Assembly: GCF_014201715.1 (NCBI RefSeq)
Contig: NZ_JACHFD010000009.1
Coordinates: forward strand, 124,001 to 188,000
Length of the DNA: 64,000 nt
Origin: Haloferula luteola
Lineage (GTDB): Bacteria > Verrucomicrobiota > Verrucomicrobiia > Verrucomicrobiales > Akkermansiaceae
Direction: 5' to 3'
The notes below the pieces were generated by a model. The model was given only the letters and a program-made list of their open reading frames with translations, ran no database searches and was not told where the DNA came from. Below, one piece after another: positions 8,713 to 22,553 of the stretch. A program made the translations under genes and the position numbers. How positions within the stretch are numbered: position 1 is the first letter of the stretch; every line of letters begins with the position of its first letter.

Positions 8713-10128
8713 TCAGTCGTCGGGTGAGACCTCTGAGGGCACGGGATAACTCACACTCCGCGCAAAGATGCGGGTGAGGGCGAGGTCGCCGCCGTCGTCG
8801 TTTTCCACAGTCAGGGAAACGGGGGAAACACCGCGGGTGGTGTCGAGGCGAGCGAGGCGCCGACCTTGTGGGCTGGCGCCTTCGTGCAGGGTTAAGGACT
8901 TCGAACTGGGGTCGAAGCAGAGTGTCAGCTGGTGGGGGGCCAGGGCCGAAAGATCGAGAAGATCGGAGACGGAGCCAGCATCGCCATCCTGGAGGCGCCA
9001 CTGGTGGCTTTCCTTAGCGAGGGCAACCAGAGAGAACAGGGCAGTGCCGCGATCATCCCAGACGCGGATGCTTTCCGATCCCCCAAGCCGGGATTCCTTG
9101 TCGGAGATGCGTTGGGGCTGGGTGGTGGAAAGAGTGATGAGGAACACCTGCTTGCCATTGGCGGTGGGTTGGCGCCGGAAGGGAGCGCTGAGTCGCCGAT
9201 AGCCGCCAGAGGTGTCGAGAGTGCCATCGCCAATGTAGGTGGGGATTTTCTCCCGCAGGACCATCCAAGGGCTTCCGACGTCGGGGCGTTTGCCACTGAG
9301 CGGTGTGCCCTCGGCCTCGTTGAAGTCGTCGGAGAACAATGTGGTCTCCGAAGGGAGGGCTTGTTGGAAGCTGGCAATGGAAGCCTGCAAGGGTTCGACG
9401 GGGCCCTTTCGGGTCCAATGGGCGGCCTCGCCGTCGACGAGGACGGTGGGCGTGCTTTCTCCAAGGCGAACATCGACTTTGCCTTGGGCCACGTGGACTT
9501 CACCGGTGCCGCCAGGGCCGGAGACAATGCCGTAGCGAGTGCCCAGGTGGCGGATGGAAGCTCCGGCGACGACAGCTTTGAAATCCGGAGCGGAAGATTT
9601 GATGTCGACCCATCCCCGGCCGGAGATCAGTTCGAAAGTTCCTTCGGGATCAAGGAGGACGATCTCTGCCGGGCTTTCGAGAAAGAGTTCGGTGGCAGAG
9701 TTGATGCGGGCGGCAATCATGCCGCTTTTCACGGAGAGCCGCTGATCGGGATGCAGGGTGAACTCGGTGGTCGGTTGGCCGTCGATCGTGAAGCGAGCGT
9801 CCGCGGAAGCGGTGAGGTGCACATCGGGCGGCGGGATCTTCGTCAGCATCATGGTGCCGAAGAGCAGCAGCAGGATGATGGCGGCGGCGGCCAAGGAAAG
9901 TGCCCAGGGGTGGCCTTGGGAGCGTTTTTCGGACCAGCGGCGGTGAGCGGCGGGTTTGGGGGCACTGAAGCGTTCGACCAGAAGCTGGTCGGTGCAGGTC
10001 AGGTCGTAGTAAAGTTGCCGGGCCTCTGGACTGGCCAGCAAGGCGGCCTTCAGGTGGGCGAAGTTTTCCCGGTCGATCGTGCCGTCCAGCAATTCGTGGA
10101 TCAGGATTTCGAGTTCTTCGTCGCTCAT
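8713..10128 (-). CDS. FecR-like anti-sigma factor with C-terminal LamG-like domain
   Basis: A 471-aa single-pass membrane protein. The N-terminal cytoplasmic part (MSDEELEILIHELLDG, residues 1-70) resembles the anti-sigma region of PVC-group FecR proteins. A membrane segment lies at about 75-95 (LAAAAIILLLLFGTMM). A periplasmic FecR domain spans about 125-245 (ISGRGWVDIKS, GTRYGI, VAQGKVDVRL). Residues about 255-460 look like a concanavalin/LamG-type fold (DDFNEAEGTPL, YIGDGTLDTSGG). The start ATG overlaps the stop of the sigma gene by 4 nt, which argues for translational coupling and for the pair acting together. What the periplasmic domain senses is unknown. Confidence 0.9.
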   Translation of the reverse strand: MSDEELEILIHELLDGTIDRENFAHLKAALLASPEARQLYYDLTCTDQLLVERFSAPKPAAHRRWSEKRSQGHPWALSLAAAAIILLLLFGTMMLTKIPPPDVHLTASADARFTIDGQPTTEFTLHPDQRLSVKSGMIAARINSATELFLESPAEIVLLDPEGTFELISGRGWVDIKSSAPDFKAVVAGASIRHLGTRYGIVSGPGGTGEVHVAQGKVDVRLGESTPTVLVDGEAAHWTRKGPVEPLQASIASFQQALPSETTLFSDDFNEAEGTPLSGKRPDVGSPWMVLREKIPTYIGDGTLDTSGGYRRLSAPFRRQPTANGKQVFLITLSTTQPQRISDKESRLGGSESIRVWDDRGTALFSLVALAKESHQWRLQDGDAGSVSDLLDLSALAPHQLTLCFDPSSKSLTLHEGASPQGRRLARLDTTRGVSPVSLTVENDDGGDLALTRIFARSVSYPVPSEVSPDD

Positions 10129-10652
10129 GAGGGGGTGCCGAGTTGGCGTTCGATGCAGGTTCTCAGCGAGGCCCGCAGCTGATGCAGTCGGGCTTTGAGG
10201 GTTCCGATGCTGCGGTTGGTGGCGGAGGCGAGCATTTCGAGAGGCTCGTCCGACCAGTAGCGATGGCGAAGCAGTTCGAGGTCCTTTGCGGTGAGTTTGG
10301 TAATGCAGCGGGAAAGAGCGCTACGACGTTCAGGGAGTTGATTGGCGACGGTGTCGAACTCGTCGGCGAAGAGTTCGAGAAGCTCACCATCAAACGAAAC
10401 CGTGCGGGATCGCCGCTGGGAGCGGAGGTATTTTTTGACTTCGAAGTGGGCGATCCGGAAGGCCCAGCTGCGGAAGTTGCTACCCGGCCTGTATTTCGAG
10501 CGCTTCTTCCACATGACCATGTTGACGGCCTGACGGATATCCATGGCGGCGTGCACATCCCCCACCAAGGTGCGGATGAAATAAATCAGCTCCACCTGGT
10601 GGCGGGTCAGTTCCTCGACAAAGTCATCAAGGTCTTGCGGATCGTCGGACAT
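10125..10652 (-). CDS. ECF-type RNA polymerase sigma factor
   Basis: A 175-aa sigma-70 family protein with region 2 (about residues 15-80: VELIYFIRTLVGDVHAAMDI, FRSWAFRIAHFEVKKYLR) and region 4 (about 110-170, LTAKDLELLRHRYW and SIGTLKARLHQLR). The FRSWAFRIA pattern is that of the ECF subfamily common in Planctomycetes and Verrucomicrobia. I chose the ATG at 10652 because AGGAG lies 11 nt upstream; an in-frame TTG at 10661 sits only 2 nt from AGGAG. It is first in the minus-strand unit sigma-FecR-surface protein, so it probably controls that unit. Confidence 0.92.
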   Translation of the reverse strand: MSDDPQDLDDFVEELTRHQVELIYFIRTLVGDVHAAMDIRQAVNMVMWKKRSKYRPGSNFRSWAFRIAHFEVKKYLRSQRRSRTVSFDGELLELFADEFDTVANQLPERRSALSRCITKLTAKDLELLRHRYWSDEPLEMLASATNRSIGTLKARLHQLRASLRTCIERQLGTPS

Positions 10653-10967
10653 GCTAGCCAATGCTCCTTTTCACTCCCGTTCGAAGAGGGGGGTTTAGTG
10701 GAAATCGAAAGAAATCAGTCAGTAGGGCATCACGATCCGATTTTTTTGGGAAGGGGGGAACCTGCGCAGGGAGGGTAAGGGAAATTCCGAATTTTTTTTC
10801 GACATCGGACTAAACCTCCCACGGGTCTCGGGAGTCTAGGCTCGAACCGGTTTCATCGATGCGCCTCAAAAGAGGGAATGGAGATGCTGGGAGTCCTCCA
10901 GGGATCTCCCATCTCCGCTCTCTTTTCTGCGTCTTCCCCAGAGGCCGCTTTTCCTCCACAACGACCT
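10653..10967. other. Divergent intergenic region (315 bp)
   Basis: Lies between the leftward sigma factor gene and the rightward PEP-CTERM gene and must hold the promoters of both. Two T-runs (about 10739-10747 and 10792-10799) stand out. I could not assign -35/-10 boxes with any certainty. Confidence 0.4.
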
Positions 10968-11651
10968 ATGAAAACCAGAAAAACCATTGCAGCTGCGGCT
11001 GTTCTCCTCGGCACCCTGGCCACGGCTCATGCCACTGTGATCGGCTTCGGCCAAATCGGTGGAAACAATACCACGGTCCCATCCTCCCTCGGATCGAACG
11101 CCACTGCCGATGGCAGCGGATTTGTGGTCACCAACGGCACGACTCCTAACATTTCCCTGACTTGGGACGGGGGTTGGGACATTCATACCAGCGGATGGTT
11201 TGACCCGATCGAGGGACAGACTGTTGGTGGTGGCGATTGGGACAATGAGGGAGGTATTTCCCGCATTGGACAGCTCGACTTCGGAACCCACACCATCGCC
11301 TTTGCGGTGGAAGATGGCTACTCCTTGGTGCTCGGTTCCTTTGACTTTGGCCACACGGCGGAGACTGCCGGAACGACGTCCTGGGATATTACCCTTACCG
11401 ATTCCTCCCTCGCCACCGTGTGGAGCACCACGGTGAACTTCACCAACGGCCAGGTCGAAACGATTTCTCCCAACTTCACCGGTGACTTGGGCGAGGATTA
11501 CACGTTGACCTTCAACCGGACCTCCGAGTCCTACGGTTCGAATGGTCGCCATGCCCTCGATAACCTCAGCTTCACTCAGGTACCCGAGCCTTCGGCCGTC
11601 GCTCTGTTGGGCTTGGCCGGCATGGGTTGCCTGCTTCGCCGTCGCAAGTAA
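10968..11651 (+). CDS. PEP-CTERM sorted exported protein
   Basis: A 227-aa protein with a signal peptide (MKTRKTIAAAAVLLGTLATAHA) and a classical C-terminal PEP-CTERM tail: VPEPSAVALLGLAG, a short hydrophobic stretch and RRRK. Such tails are recognised by exosortase-type transpeptidases, which process the protein during export to the cell surface; no exosortase gene is in the window. The middle is Gly/Thr/Trp-rich beta structure (ISLTWDGGWDIHTSGWFDP) with no recognised enzyme motif. The start at 10968 is preferred over an in-frame upstream codon at 10878 because it places the signal peptide at the N-terminus. A hairpin follows at 11671. Confidence 0.9.
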   Translation: MKTRKTIAAAAVLLGTLATAHATVIGFGQIGGNNTTVPSSLGSNATADGSGFVVTNGTTPNISLTWDGGWDIHTSGWFDPIEGQTVGGGDWDNEGGISRIGQLDFGTHTIAFAVEDGYSLVLGSFDFGHTAETAGTTSWDITLTDSSLATVWSTTVNFTNGQVETISPNFTGDLGEDYTLTFNRTSESYGSNGRHALDNLSFTQVPEPSAVALLGLAGMGCLLRRRK

Positions 11652-11670
11652 GCGAACGGCTCGACCTTTT

Positions 11671-11704
11671 CACGGCTCTCTTCGTACTTGCGGGGAGAGC
11701 CGTG
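11671..11704 (+). terminator. Stem-loop downstream of the PEP-CTERM gene
   Basis: A perfect 10-bp inverted repeat, CACGGCTCTC at 11671-11680 and GAGAGCCGTG at 11695-11704, with a 14-nt loop, 20 nt after the stop. It has no U-tract, so it may stabilise the mRNA end or act with another termination factor. Confidence 0.5.
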
Positions 11705-11937
11705 ACCTTGTCCGAAGGAATCGAGCGGGATGAAGGATTTCGCAGGGATCCTTATCGCCAAATGGCCCGTCAGCTGCTATGCCGTCGCGCCTTGATTCCA
11801 AGGTATCGGGTTCCGCACTCTGGAACAGTAGGGAAGGGAAACCTTTCCTATGATGCGAGACTTCCCCCCTACCCAAGAAGGGAGGAGGTTTCCATCCCTG
11901 GTCGTTCCCGATTTCAATAAAACTCAACCCAAGACCT

Positions 11938-11971
11938 CGCACCCTTTGGTCGTTTTCGGCCAAAGGGTGCG
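11938..11971 (+). promoter_or_regulatory. Strong hairpin in the leader of the CotH-type gene
   Basis: CGCACCCTTTGG at 11938-11949 pairs perfectly with CCAAAGGGTGCG at 11960-11971. The inner bases TCG/CGG extend the stem to 15 bp around a TTTT loop. It ends 19 nt before the ATG at 11991, so it could mask the ribosome-binding region or act as an attenuator. No U-tract follows. The rest of the gap 11652-11990 shows nothing further that I can assign. Confidence 0.5.
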
Positions 11972-11990
11972 AACTCATTTCCCGGAAACC

Positions 11991-14900
11991 ATGTGGATTC
12001 GATTGCTGAAGAAGCTCGCCCTGCTTTTGGCGGTGGCGGGAGGGGTATCCATTACGGCTGAGGCCGGCACCGCGAATTTTCGCTATTATCGATTCACCAC
12101 GGTATCCGTGCGATCTGGATTCAATAATTCCGTGCAGTTGGGTGAGTTCGCGTTTTTCTCGGATGGCCAAACGATCACGACCATTCCCCAGGTATCCAAT
12201 CCCGGTGGGAACAATCCGGAGGGAGAGGGGCCTGCCAACTTGGTTGATGGAGATGCGACTACGAAGTGGCTCGATTTTGATCGTGAGCCGGTGGTCTTCG
12301 ATTTTGGAACTCCGATGGAAGTCGATCTCTACGGGTTCACGACCGCCAATGATGCGAGTAGCCGCGATCCGGTTCGATGGTATTTGGAGGGGAGCAACAA
12401 TGGCGGAACTTGGACGCTTTTGGACGATCGCACCGGTGACATTCAGGCCGTATCGACAGCTCGCTATGTTGCCCATGAATGGGAGCTGACCTCGGCACCT
12501 GACTTACCCCAATTGCTGTTTCAGGTTTCCGCATCTGGGGTCGAATCGAGCTCGGCGGTCCGAGTGGAGAGTGGCGAAACTGCGACGCTCACCTGGACGG
12601 TGGAGGAGGCTACCAGTGCGACCGTAGAAGCGGGGGGAAGCGTGCTCTCGACCCAGACGACCGGACATCTCGACGTCTCTCCCACGATGACGACCACGTA
12701 CCTTCTAACGGGGTCGAATGCGGTGGGATCCCGTGACCTCGAAGTGGTCGTGTATGTGGGAACGACGGTGGAGCCGGTTGTGCTGAATGAGTTTGCGTCC
12801 GATGTGACAGACGATGGGGGGCTGCTCGATGAGGATCACGAGCCTTCCGACTGGATCGAGCTATTCAATCCCAACCCATTTGCGCTGTCGCTGACCGGAT
12901 ATGGAATCACGGACGACGATGCATTGATGGCGCCTTGGATGTTTCCGGAAGGCGCCTCGATCGAGGCTGAAAGTTATGTGTTGGTGTTTGCCTCGGGGAA
13001 GGATCGTAGAATAGTTGGGGGGGAATACCACACGGATTTTAGCCTCTCGAAAAATGGGGAATTTTTGGCGTGGATAGGCCCGTCAGGCGTGTTGCAGGTG
13101 CTCGATCCATATCCCGCCATGTACGAAGATGTCTCCTATGGTCGGCGTACCGAGACGGATGGGAATTGGGATCACTTCACGATTCCGACTCCGGGTGCGG
13201 CGAATGATACGGATCCTGGGGCGCCCGGGGCGCTGGTGGAGCTTGTGACGCCACCCGCGACTTTCACGACTTCGATCGAAGTGGAAATGACCACAGACTC
13301 GACCGGGGCAGAGATCCGTTACACGCTTGATGGAAGCCTGCCTGAGATCGGCTCAATGCTTTATACGGGTCCGGTGGTGGTCACCTCGACGGCACAGGTG
13401 AAAGCCCGGACGTTTGAGTCCGGACGAGCTCCTGGTGAAGTCGCCGCAGCGGGCTATGTGAAGCTGGCATCGAGCCTGACGAATTTCAGTTCGGATCTTC
13501 CGGTGGTGATTTTGGAGAACTTCGCTGCGGGCGATGTTCCCGCGGATCGAACGCTGCAAGCTGCAGAGTTTTCGCTGTTTGAGCCGGATGCCGAAACCGG
13601 GCGAACCACCCTGACTTCTCTTCCGACCGAATCGCATCGCTGCGGCATCAAGCGACGTGGTTCTTCGACTTTAAACAACCCGAAGGGAAATTATCGCGTC
13701 GAATTCTGGCAAGATGGTAACGATGAAGAGCTTGATGTGCCATTGCTCGGATTGCCTGAGCATGATGAATGGGTGCTCTATGCGCCGTTCTACTATGACC
13801 GTGCCTTGATTCGGAACGCCTTTTTGTTCGGATTGAGCAACGACATTGGGCGTTGGGCCCCACATACCCGCTTTTGCGAGGTGTACCTCAATACTGATGG
13901 GGGAACTCTGACCGAATCCGACTACCAAGGAGTCTATGTGCTGATGGAGCGTATCAGCCGAGACGGAGATCGGGTGGATGTCGACAAACTCACTGCAGCG
14001 GACGATGAAGCCCCGGAGATTACGGGCGGGTATATCCTGAGCATTGATCGTCGGGATGACGAGGATCTGGGATTCCGTAGTGCCCTGGGCCATCCATTTG
14101 ACCCTCCGAATGCGGAACCCCAGCCGTGGTTCAACTACGTTTACCCGAAGGAGCAAAACATCACGACGGAGCAGTCGGCCTACATTCGCGGGTACGTCGA
14201 TGACATGGAAGCGGCGCTTTATGGGAGCGAGTTCACGGACCCAGACGTCGGTTATCGAGCTTGGTTCGACGCGGAGGCATCGATTGATCATCACTTGATG
14301 GTGACGTTCAGCAAGGATCCGGATGGATTGCGCTTGAGTACCTATTTGTACAAGCCGCGGCTCGGGAAGTTGTCGTTCGGCCCGCTGTGGGACTTCGATC
14401 GTGGGATGGGTCCGGACTATGATGACCGGTCGGCGGATCCTGAGGGATGGAATCCCGAGGTCGAGCGCGCGGAATTCTTCGAGTATGACTATTGGGGACG
14501 GCTCTTTCAGGATCCGGATTTCATGCAGCAATGGATTGATCGATGGCAGGAGCTGCGTCGTGGGGTGTTTTCTGATGTTTCGATGGCGGCCCGCGTGGAT
14601 GCCATGGCGGCCGAGTTGGCAGAGGCAGAGGTGCGGAACGCAGCTCGTTGGCCGGGAGTGGCGCCTAACGGGGGGGCGCTTTCATCGCTCTCGGGTTATG
14701 CTGGGGAAGTGGACCATCTGAAGAACTGGATGGAGCAACGGGCGGCATGGATCGATACCCAGTTTGTGGCTCCGCCGGTTTTGACACCTGGAGGGGGACG
14801 GATCGAATCTGGGACGGTCGTCACAGCGGTGCCCACGGAGGGGACGTTATGGTATACGGTGGATGGGAGTGACCCCCGCCTGCCGGGAGGTTCGGTGAAT

Positions 14901-16565
14901 CCTGAAGCGATCTCAGTGGGCAATGGAACTGTGGAGGCTGTCTTGTTTGATGAGGCGTCTGCGGAAGTTCATGTGTTGCGGCCGACGAGTAGCGCGCCGG
15001 GTGCTTTGGCTTGGACGGACCCTGCTTTCAATGACTCGGGTTGGCTGACGGGGCAATTTGGCGTGGGTTACGAATTGTCTTCGGGCTATGAGCCGTATCT
15101 TTCGACGATCGTGCACGATGGCAATGGAGGGGGGCCGACCAGTGTGTATGTGCGGGTTCCTTTTGAGGTTTCTGTGCCGGCTTCGGGCTTTGGTGCACTG
15201 AAGTTGCGGCTGCGCTATGAGGATGGATTTGTGGCCTATCTGAATGGAACTTTGGTGGCCTCTTCCAATGCGCCAGCCTCTTTGGAGTGGAACAGCGGAT
15301 CGACGGCTGTCCGGGCGGATTCTTTGGCAGTCAACTTTGCTGAGATTGATTTGAGTGGGATGACGAATCTCCTCGTCGATGGGGAAAACGTGCTGGCGAT
15401 TCATGCCCTCAATGATGGGGATGCGAACGCTACGAACACTGGAAGCTCAAGTTCGGATATGCTGATTTCGGCAGAGTTGGTGGCGGAGTATTCGGTCACC
15501 GGGGACGGGCAATTGGTTCTCAATGATACCACTCAGCTGGTGGCCCGATCCTACTCCAATGGTGAGTGGAGCGGTCCTGTGGAGGCAACGTATGTGGTCG
15601 GCAAACCGGCCACGGCGGAGAATTTGGTGGTTTCGGAGATCATGTATCACCCTGCGAACCCGAATGCGGCGGAAGAGGAGGCGGGCTTCCTGGAAGACGG
15701 TGATTTCGAGTTTCTCGAACTACGGAACATCTCGTCGATCGATACGATCGACCTGACAGGTGTGGTGATCAGCAATTGTTTTGATTTCGATTTCACCGGT
15801 GCCGAGCAGACCCTGGTCGCTCCGGGAGGAAGTGTGTTGGTGGTGCGCCATCGCGCCGCTTTTGAGTATCGCTATGGCAGTGGCCTGGCGGTGGCGGGGG
15901 AATGGGGTGATGCGTCGTTGCCTGATGGGGGGTCCAATCTCTCGAACGGTGGGGAGCGGATTGTTCTGACAGCGGCGGATGGGTCGGTGATTCGCGACTT
16001 CACTTATGACGATGCTGCACCGTGGCCGGTATCCCCAGATGGCGACGGGCCTTCGCTGGAGTTGATCTCACCTTTTGATGCTCCTGATCACGGGGTGGGG
16101 ACGAATTGGCGGGCGAGCACGGAGGATGGTGGGACTCCTGGAGATCAACCGGCCGGTTCGGATTACGACAGTTGGGCGGCAGGGTATTTCAGTCCGGCGC
16201 AGTTGGCGGACGAGTCGGTATCTGGGCCCATGGCGGATCCGGATTTGGATGGGTTGGCGAATGCCATCGAACGGGTCTTTGGCAGTGATCCCCTCACGAA
16301 TTCGCCGGAAAGTCTGCCGGTGGCTGCCTTGCAAGAGATCGAAGGAGAGACGTATCTCACCATCACATTTACCCGAGATCCTTCGGTCACGGACGTGGCA
16401 GCATGGCCGCAGTTCTCATCGGAATTGGAGGACTGGTCGGAAGAAAGTGTCTTGCTCCTCACCCTGCCGCATGACGATGGCACGGAGACCGTGACCTATC
16501 GGGATGCCATCCCTGCGACGGGGAATGAACGCTTCGCCCGAGTTCGAGTGGGGAGTGCGGAATAG
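11991..16565 (+). CDS. Secreted CotH-kinase-family multidomain protein
   Basis: A 1524-aa exported protein. Order: signal peptide (to about residue 25, ending AEAG); discoidin-like domain (about 28-165, FRYYRF, TKWLDF, LEGSNNGGTWTLLDD); Ig-like segment; lamin-tail domain (about 260-390, VLNEFASD, SDWIELFNP); chitobiase-C-like domain (about 415-485, YTLDGSLPE); CotH domain (about 500-900, GIKRRGSSTLNNPKGNYRV, WVLYAPFYYDRALIRN, YQGVYVLMERI, LWDFDRGMGPDYDD); a second chitobiase-C-like unit (WYTVDGSDPRLPGG); a carbohydrate-binding-like region; a second lamin-tail domain (VVSEIMYHPANP); and a C-terminal tail with a DPDLDGLANAIE motif. CotH proteins are atypical kinases in Bacillus spores; the role in this group is unknown. 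The start at 11991 is chosen because it begins the signal peptide. Confidence 0.9.
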   Translation: MWIRLLKKLALLLAVAGGVSITAEAGTANFRYYRFTTVSVRSGFNNSVQLGEFAFFSDGQTITTIPQVSNPGGNNPEGEGPANLVDGDATTKWLDFDREPVVFDFGTPMEVDLYGFTTANDASSRDPVRWYLEGSNNGGTWTLLDDRTGDIQAVSTARYVAHEWELTSAPDLPQLLFQVSASGVESSSAVRVESGETATLTWTVEEATSATVEAGGSVLSTQTTGHLDVSPTMTTTYLLTGSNAVGSRDLEVVVYVGTTVEPVVLNEFASDVTDDGGLLDEDHEPSDWIELFNPNPFALSLTGYGITDDDALMAPWMFPEGASIEAESYVLVFASGKDRRIVGGEYHTDFSLSKNGEFLAWIGPSGVLQVLDPYPAMYEDVSYGRRTETDGNWDHFTIPTPGAANDTDPGAPGALVELVTPPATFTTSIEVEMTTDSTGAEIRYTLDGSLPEIGSMLYTGPVVVTSTAQVKARTFESGRAPGEVAAAGYVKLASSLTNFSSDLPVVILENFAAGDVPADRTLQAAEFSLFEPDAETGRTTLTSLPTESHRCGIKRRGSSTLNNPKGNYRVEFWQDGNDEELDVPLLGLPEHDEWVLYAPFYYDRALIRNAFLFGLSNDIGRWAPHTRFCEVYLNTDGGTLTESDYQGVYVLMERISRDGDRVDVDKLTAADDEAPEITGGYILSIDRRDDEDLGFRSALGHPFDPPNAEPQPWFNYVYPKEQNITTEQSAYIRGYVDDMEAALYGSEFTDPDVGYRAWFDAEASIDHHLMVTFSKDPDGLRLSTYLYKPRLGKLSFGPLWDFDRGMGPDYDDRSADPEGWNPEVERAEFFEYDYWGRLFQDPDFMQQWIDRWQELRRGVFSDVSMAARVDAMAAELAEAEVRNAARWPGVAPNGGALSSLSGYAGEVDHLKNWMEQRAAWIDTQFVAPPVLTPGGGRIESGTVVTAVPTEGTLWYTVDGSDPRLPGGSVNPEAISVGNGTVEAVLFDEASAEVHVLRPTSSAPGALAWTDPAFNDSGWLTGQFGVGYELSSGYEPYLSTIVHDGNGGGPTSVYVRVPFEVSVPASGFGALKLRLRYEDGFVAYLNGTLVASSNAPASLEWNSGSTAVRADSLAVNFAEIDLSGMTNLLVDGENVLAIHALNDGDANATNTGSSSSDMLISAELVAEYSVTGDGQLVLNDTTQLVARSYSNGEWSGPVEATYVVGKPATAENLVVSEIMYHPANPNAAEEEAGFLEDGDFEFLELRNISSIDTIDLTGVVISNCFDFDFTGAEQTLVAPGGSVLVVRHRAAFEYRYGSGLAVAGEWGDASLPDGGSNLSNGGERIVLTAADGSVIRDFTYDDAAPWPVSPDGDGPSLELISPFDAPDHGVGTNWRASTEDGGTPGDQPAGSDYDSWAAGYFSPAQLADESVSGPMADPDLDGLANAIERVFGSDPLTNSPESLPVAALQEIEGETYLTITFTRDPSVTDVAAWPQFSSELEDWSEESVLLLTLPHDDGTETVTYRDAIPATGNERFARVRVGSAE

Positions 16566-16590
16566 GTTGGTTTCGGTGCGGGAACGAGGA

Positions 16591-16617
16591 CGCTCGCGCG
16601 AGATGATCGCGCGGGCG
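16591..16617. terminator. Hairpin between convergent CotH-type and hflX genes
   Basis: CGCTCGCGCGA and TCGCGCGGGCG form an 11-bp stem (one T-G pair) around GATGA. It is the only structure in the 59-nt convergent gap and could serve both strands, though neither side has a clear T-tract. Confidence 0.5.
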
Positions 16618-16624
16618 ATGGGAA

Positions 16625-21796
<5,172 letters not shown>

Positions 21797-21810
21797 GTTC
21801 AGGAAGAAAG

Positions 21811-21846
21811 GCGGCCCAGGATCTCCCCCCGGAAATCATGGGCCGC
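21811..21846. terminator. Hairpin between convergent beta-galactosidase and ruvX genes
   Basis: GCGGCCCA (21811-21818) pairs with TGGGCCGC (21839-21846), followed by GAATTTT on the plus strand, 15 nt after the lacZ-type stop. This is consistent with termination of the rightward transcript. Confidence 0.55.
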
Positions 21847-22031
21847 GAATTTTCCCGTAACAGTGTATGAAACAGAGCAGTGGGAGCTTCATCCTCCGGC
21901 CGGACTTGGAGTCCGGTTTCCCCCGGGGTGGATGTCCTCCACACAGCTGACATGGGGAGATTGCCAGAGTGGGGCAAGTTTCTCCATCACGCGATGGCTG
22001 GAGACGCGATCGCGTAGGGTGAGGGGGAAGG

Positions 22032-22469
22032 CTAGAGAAGGGGTGGCTCGTGTTCAGCAAGCCAGAGATTGAGGATTTCGACAGCGGCCGCTTGGTCGAT
22101 GATGGCTTTTTGCTGTTTGGCTTTGCGGCCCGCCTCACGGAGTTTTGCCGAGGCGGCGACGGTGGTGTGGCTTTCGTCGACGTAAATGAGGGGCAGATCC
22201 GGAAGGCGGAGTTCGATTTTGCGGGCGAAGCGTCGGACTTTTTCTGCCGCTGGGCCTTCTTCGCCATCGAGGTTGAGAGGGAGCCCGAGGACGAGTGTGC
22301 GGATGCCTCGCTGTTCGCAGAGGATCGCGATGCGTTCGATAGGGTCGGTCGAGGCGAGCGGGATCGTCTCGACCGGATGGGCGAGAATGCCGAGTGGATC
22401 GGTAGCAGCGACGCCGATGCGAGCGTCGCCGTAGTCGATTCCGAGAGCGGGGTGGGGTGCGGAGTTCAG
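22032..22469 (-). CDS. ruvX: RuvX/YqgF-family putative pre-16S rRNA nuclease, non-canonical start
   Basis: The minus-strand frame ending in TAG at 22032-22034 encodes a full RuvX/YqgF core: GIDYGDARIGVA, then ETIPLA, VLGLPLNLDGEEGP, VDESHTT and an IIDQAAAVEIL helix. Members of this RNase H-fold family process the 5' end of 16S rRNA. There is no in-frame ATG, GTG or TTG between the core and the upstream stop at 22554-22556. The in-frame CTG at 22469 gives 145 aa, the normal length; another CTG lies at 22515. No Shine-Dalgarno is seen for either. The start is therefore uncertain, and standard gene callers would miss the gene. It follows manC by 84 nt on the same strand and may be co-transcribed with it. 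Confidence 0.85.
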   Translation of the reverse strand: MNSAPHPALGIDYGDARIGVAATDPLGILAHPVETIPLASTDPIERIAILCEQRGIRTLVLGLPLNLDGEEGPAAEKVRRFARKIELRLPDLPLIYVDESHTTVAASAKLREAGRKAKQQKAIIDQAAAVEILNLWLAEHEPPLL

Positions 22470-22553
22470 ATGGAAGAGTTCAGTTCGGCGGAGCTGAACT
22501 CTGGGATCTGGACTCAGGTTATGAGAGGAGGAGATCGCTCCGAATGGGCTCGG

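Noticed and set aside
8932..10182. Plus-strand frame of 416 aa
   Set aside because: Antisense to the FecR gene, which has clear domains and a coupled sigma partner.
13671..14531. Minus-strand frame of 286 aa
   Set aside because: Antisense to the CotH domain, with no motifs and no start context.
21797..22031. Possible tRNA or small RNA in the gap after the beta-galactosidase gene
   Set aside because: No cloverleaf or CCA-like end could be drawn; only the terminator-like hairpin is supported.
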